Positions 6,503-8,841 of a stretch of DNA of 8,841 nt are shown piece by piece (positions within the stretch are counted from its first letter, which is position 1; every line of letters starts with the position of its first letter). This DNA is from Actinomycetes bacterium. Its GTDB lineage: Bacteria > Actinomycetota > Actinomycetes > Actinomycetales > Demequinaceae. Made by a program: the position numbers and the translations under genes. A model generated the notes under the pieces. That model was given only the letters and a program-made list of their open reading frames with translations. It made no database searches and was not told the origin of the DNA. The stretch is taken from the NCBI GenBank assembly GCA_023432235.1, contig JAEYUX010000100.1:1-8841 (forward strand), written 5' to 3'.

Positions 6503-6733
6503 ATGCCGACCACCGAGCAAGCGCGCAGACGCGCGACCGATGCAATCGAAACGGCCGTGACCGCAGCAGCAGAGGGACGGACGCCCGTTGCGGACCCGGC
6601 CCTGGGCGAACTTGCACGCGACCTAGAACTGCAGGCCTGGGCATTGCTCGACCCCGGGAATCTGCGCGCAACGCAGCCGCACGCGCCGGTGCTCGTTGAC
6701 CGCGCGAATGGTCGCGCTGGAGAAAGCGAATGA
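6503..6733 (+). CDS. Small helical protein of unknown family, first gene of the operon
   Basis: The product has 76 residues. I do not recognise the family. Residues 1-25 are Ala/Arg/Thr-rich and should form a helix (TEQARRRATDAIETAVTAAA); after a short turn (GRTPVADP), a second helix covers about 33-50 (LGELARDLELQAWALLD), and the rest is probably extended. There is no signal peptide and no membrane segment. The helix-turn-helix size is compatible with a small partner or chaperone of the two genes after it, which is inference. I chose ATG 6503 because AAGGGGGG sits seven bases upstream and the predicted transcription start is near 6484; the earlier in-frame ATG at 6449 lies on the -35 box. 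Its stop overlaps the next start by four bases (ATGA). Confidence 0.72.
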   Translation: MPTTEQARRRATDAIETAVTAAAEGRTPVADPALGELARDLELQAWALLDPGNLRATQPHAPVLVDRANGRAGESE

Positions 6734-7071
6734 GCCGGCTCGGCGTCGACGGGGACGCGCTGTACTCGCGCGCCCGGACGATGCGAACCATCCTCGGCGA
6801 CTTCTCGTCAATCGGCGGCCAGGCAGACGCGGCGGCCGACGCTGTGGGCCAGGCGGTTCTCGCCAGCACCTTGAACGACTTTGCAAGCAACTGGACTATC
6901 CACCGTTCGCGCACGGTCGAGGCATTGACGGGCTTGGCCGATGCCTTCGATGCCGTCAACCAAACCTTTGCGGATCTCGACTCAAAGCTCGCCACTCAGT
7001 TGCGCGAAGCGACCGCCCAGGTGAATGACGCGGTGGACTCCGCGTCGAAGTCGAGCGGGAGGCTGCAGTGA
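6730..7071 (+). CDS. WXG100/EspC-like small secretion-substrate protein
   Basis: The product has 113 residues, nearly all predicted helix, with no signal peptide, no Cys and no membrane segment. The start VDGDALYSRARTM (6-18), the turn region around GG (29-30), and F51-x3-W55 followed by a long second helix (about 60-105) resemble the ESX/EspC-like and WXG100 groups of type VII secretion substrates. These are about 100-residue helical hairpins with a Trp in the turn. The strict WXG tripeptide is absent (it reads WTI), so membership rests on overall pattern. It begins within the stop of the preceding gene (ATGA), with GGAG (6719-6722) seven bases before the ATG, and its own stop overlaps the start of the hydrolase gene (GTGA). 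A targeting or partner role for the large downstream protein is inference. Confidence 0.7.
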   Translation: MSRLGVDGDALYSRARTMRTILGDFSSIGGQADAAADAVGQAVLASTLNDFASNWTIHRSRTVEALTGLADAFDAVNQTFADLDSKLATQLREATAQVNDAVDSASKSSGRLQ

Positions 7072-8841
7072 GCGCCCTCGCCGCGCCCCCGGGAAACCCG
7101 GCCGCGCTGCAGACGTCCATCGATCAGCTCGCGGCCACCGAGGCGGCATTGGCCGACGCTGCCGCCCGGATCGAAGCGACACTCGCCGATGGTGAGGGCA
7201 AGTCCATCGAGGAACTGCGCTCGCGAAGTGGCCGGGCAACCGCGGGAATGCGCGCCGCCCACGAGCGGAACTCGGCGGCTACGGGAGCCTTGCGTGATTA
7301 TGCGGTGGAACTCAACCGCTTCCACAACGAGGCTTACGCGGCGATTGCCGCATACGACGAGGCGGCGGCGCGGCTTGCCACGGCGCAGTGGTCTCTTGCC
7401 GATGCCGAGCGCGAGGTCATTGAGGCGGCGCTCCAACCGGACCTTCCTCAGTTGCTTGAGGAGGCTCGCCAACTCCGCCGCAATGCGCGGCGTGCGGTCG
7501 AGGCAGCGACCGAGGCGATGGCCGTTGCCCACCAGGCGTACCTCAATGCATGTGAGGCGATTGCCGAAGCCGCCCGCATCGCGGCCGAGCGCATCAAGGC
7601 TGGTTTCGATGCAACCGTGGACTCTCTGCTCGACCGACTTCAAGAGCTATGGGATGGGGTTACCAACCTGCTCGCGTCGATCGTCGAGTGGGCGCTGAAC
7701 TTCTTCCAGCAAGTGCTTGAGGTCCTCGCCGCGGCAGTTGAGTTGCTCTTGACGGCGCTGCTCGTCGTGTTGCTCGTCGTTGCGCTCATTGTGGTGCTCG
7801 TCATCGCACTCGTCTTGATCGTGGTCCTGCTCGTCATCGTCGTTGCGCTGATCACGCTCATTGTCGCGTACCTTCTTGAGCTCTTCATGGCGGGCTATGT
7901 CGGGTACCAACTGGCGGATCTCCTGGGACTTGAGGGCGCCGACCGGCTGCGCCTCGTTGTCGCAATGGTGTCCGCGGTGTGTCCCGCGCTCGGCATCTTC
8001 GTGGTGAGCCGTTTGCTTGATGAGGCAATGAAGCCCGTCCCTACCGTGTCGGAGCTTGACGAGTCACCGCTTGACAAGGACAAGTCCAAAGCCTTGGACG
8101 AGCTTGACAACATGGTGCCGCAAGACACCGCCGATCTGTTGAGAATGGCGGGCCTTGTCGACACCGTCGGCGGAGCGGACCAAGCCGTTGTCAACATCTC
8201 ACGCGTGGTCGACGAAGAGGGAAATGTCAGCTGGATTGTCACTCTGCCGTCCACGATGGACTGGGTGGTTGGCGGCGACAAGGGGGCCCCAAACGACCTC
8301 GACGCGGACCTCATGCTCATGCTCTTCCCCGAACTGCGTACCCAATACGAGAACGCGGTGCTCAAGGCGATGGACGAGGCGGGCATCGGCAAGGACGATC
8401 CGGTGGTGATCGCCGGCTGGAGCCTCGGCGGCATCATGGGCGGCAGCCTCATCGAAGATGGAGCGGGCGGCTACAACTATGCGGGGCTCGTCTGCGCTGG
8501 TTCACCGGTCGATTGGATGGCGATCCCCGACGATGTGCCCGTGCTGCAGGTGAAGCACACATTGGATCCCGTCCACCGGTCAGACCTCATCAATTCGGGA
8601 CCAGACACCCCGAACCATGTCGAGGTGTGGGACGGGCCGGGCTCGGGCGGCATCAGCCCCGGAATCAAGACGGACAACGGCGTGGGGCACAGCAATAATG
8701 ACTACGTCTCGACCCTGCGTGACCACCTCGACTACAACGCAGCGAACGGCCTACCCGATCTGGACAATCCGTTTGAGAGCACCGTGCTGCCTTTTGACGA
8801 TCCGCACACCCCGCAGCGCGTGACGGTCACGCACCAGCAGT
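7068..8841 (+). CDS. Large coiled-coil / transmembrane / alpha-beta hydrolase protein, truncated at the window edge
   Basis: The frame opens at GTG 7068, with GGGAGG (7057-7062) five bases upstream, and has no stop through 591 codons to the edge, so the C-terminus is missing. Residues about 10-200 are Ala/Glu/Arg-rich, strongly helical and coiled-coil-like. Residues 226-270 are a 45-residue run of only Leu, Val, Ile, Ala, Thr and one Tyr, enough for two spans; a second hydrophobic segment covers about 292-316. From about 365 an alpha/beta-hydrolase fold follows: VVIAGWSLGG (446-455) gives the nucleophile elbow with S452, AGSPVDW (477-483) follows, D500 in KHTLDPV (496-502) is the likely acid, and H541 in GVGHSNNDYV the likely base. 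This predicts a membrane-associated esterase or lipase. The partner-like small genes ahead suggest a type VII secreted effector; a housekeeping lipid hydrolase is the alternative. Confidence 0.85.
   Translation, partial: MSALAAPPGNPAALQTSIDQLAATEAALADAAARIEATLADGEGKSIEELRSRSGRATAGMRAAHERNSAATGALRDYAVELNRFHNEAYAAIAAYDEAAARLATAQWSLADAEREVIEAALQPDLPQLLEEARQLRRNARRAVEAATEAMAVAHQAYLNACEAIAEAARIAAERIKAGFDATVDSLLDRLQELWDGVTNLLASIVEWALNFFQQVLEVLAAAVELLLTALLVVLLVVALIVVLVIALVLIVVLLVIVVALITLIVAYLLELFMAGYVGYQLADLLGLEGADRLRLVVAMVSAVCPALGIFVVSRLLDEAMKPVPTVSELDESPLDKDKSKALDELDNMVPQDTADLLRMAGLVDTVGGADQAVVNISRVVDEEGNVSWIVTLPSTMDWVVGGDKGAPNDLDADLMLMLFPELRTQYENAVLKAMDEAGIGKDDPVVIAGWSLGGIMGGSLIEDGAGGYNYAGLVCAGSPVDWMAIPDDVPVLQVKHTLDPVHRSDLINSGPDTPNHVEVWDGPGSGGISPGIKTDNGVGHSNNDYVSTLRDHLDYNAANGLPDLDNPFESTVLPFDDPHTPQRVTVTHQQ

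Noticed and set aside
7647..7910. Minus-strand open frame with striking Asp/Glu/His/Gln-rich composition
   Set aside because: It is the antisense reading of the hydrophobic run of the large hydrolase; GTC/CTC codons read backwards give Asp and Glu. The plus-strand frame is continuous over 591 codons with a good ribosome binding site and motifs.
7895..8452. 185-codon minus-strand open frame over the hydrolase domain
   Set aside because: Ser/Thr/Arg-rich with no recognisable motif, opposite a frame carrying a complete catalytic triad.

Overview
The window is GC-rich, with few Shine-Dalgarno sites in part of it, GTG starts, and a gene order that points to an actinobacterium (Actinomycetota), probably Micrococcales or a relative. 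The left half carries the block pcnA / Nudix hydrolase / DUF6049 / (murJ). Mycobacterium tuberculosis has the same order (Rv3907c pcnA, Rv3908 mutT4, Rv3909, Rv3910 murJ), close to the chromosomal origin, so this part is ordinary conserved chromosome.

Layout. Positions 1-66 (-): first 22 codons of a gene running off the left edge, inferred to be murJ. Positions 86-2050 (-): secreted, membrane-anchored DUF6049 protein. Positions 2047-2586 (-): Nudix hydrolase, overlapping the DUF6049 gene by 4 bases. Positions 2587-2732: divergent control region with three 9-bp repeats spaced exactly 22 bp apart. Positions 2733-4199 (+): CCA tRNA nucleotidyltransferase. Positions 4233-5582 (-): MFS transporter, convergent with pcnA. 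Positions 5583-5683: second divergent control region. Positions 5684-6355 (+): DUF805 membrane protein with a Pro/Gln-rich repeat tail. Positions 6503 to the right edge (+): a tightly overlapping three-gene operon.

The right-hand operon is the part most worth attention. It encodes a 76-residue helical protein of unknown family, a 113-residue protein resembling ESX/EspC (WXG100-like) secretion substrates, and a large protein (591 codons visible, no stop before the edge). The large protein has an Ala/Glu-rich helical N-terminus, an uninterrupted 45-residue hydrophobic stretch, another hydrophobic segment, and an alpha/beta-hydrolase domain with a plausible Ser-Asp-His triad. The 4-base overlaps (ATGA, GTGA) and good ribosome binding sites imply coupled production of all three. 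The layout resembles type VII secretion effector loci, where small helical partners precede a large effector. No secretion-machinery gene is visible, so that link is inference.

Two regulatory patterns recur. The Nudix and MFS genes each have a TANNNT -10 box placed so that the predicted transcript starts at the A of the ATG, which suggests leaderless mRNAs. The 9-mer GCGTCGGCC occurs five times in the short intergenic regions, each time oriented with a downstream gene.
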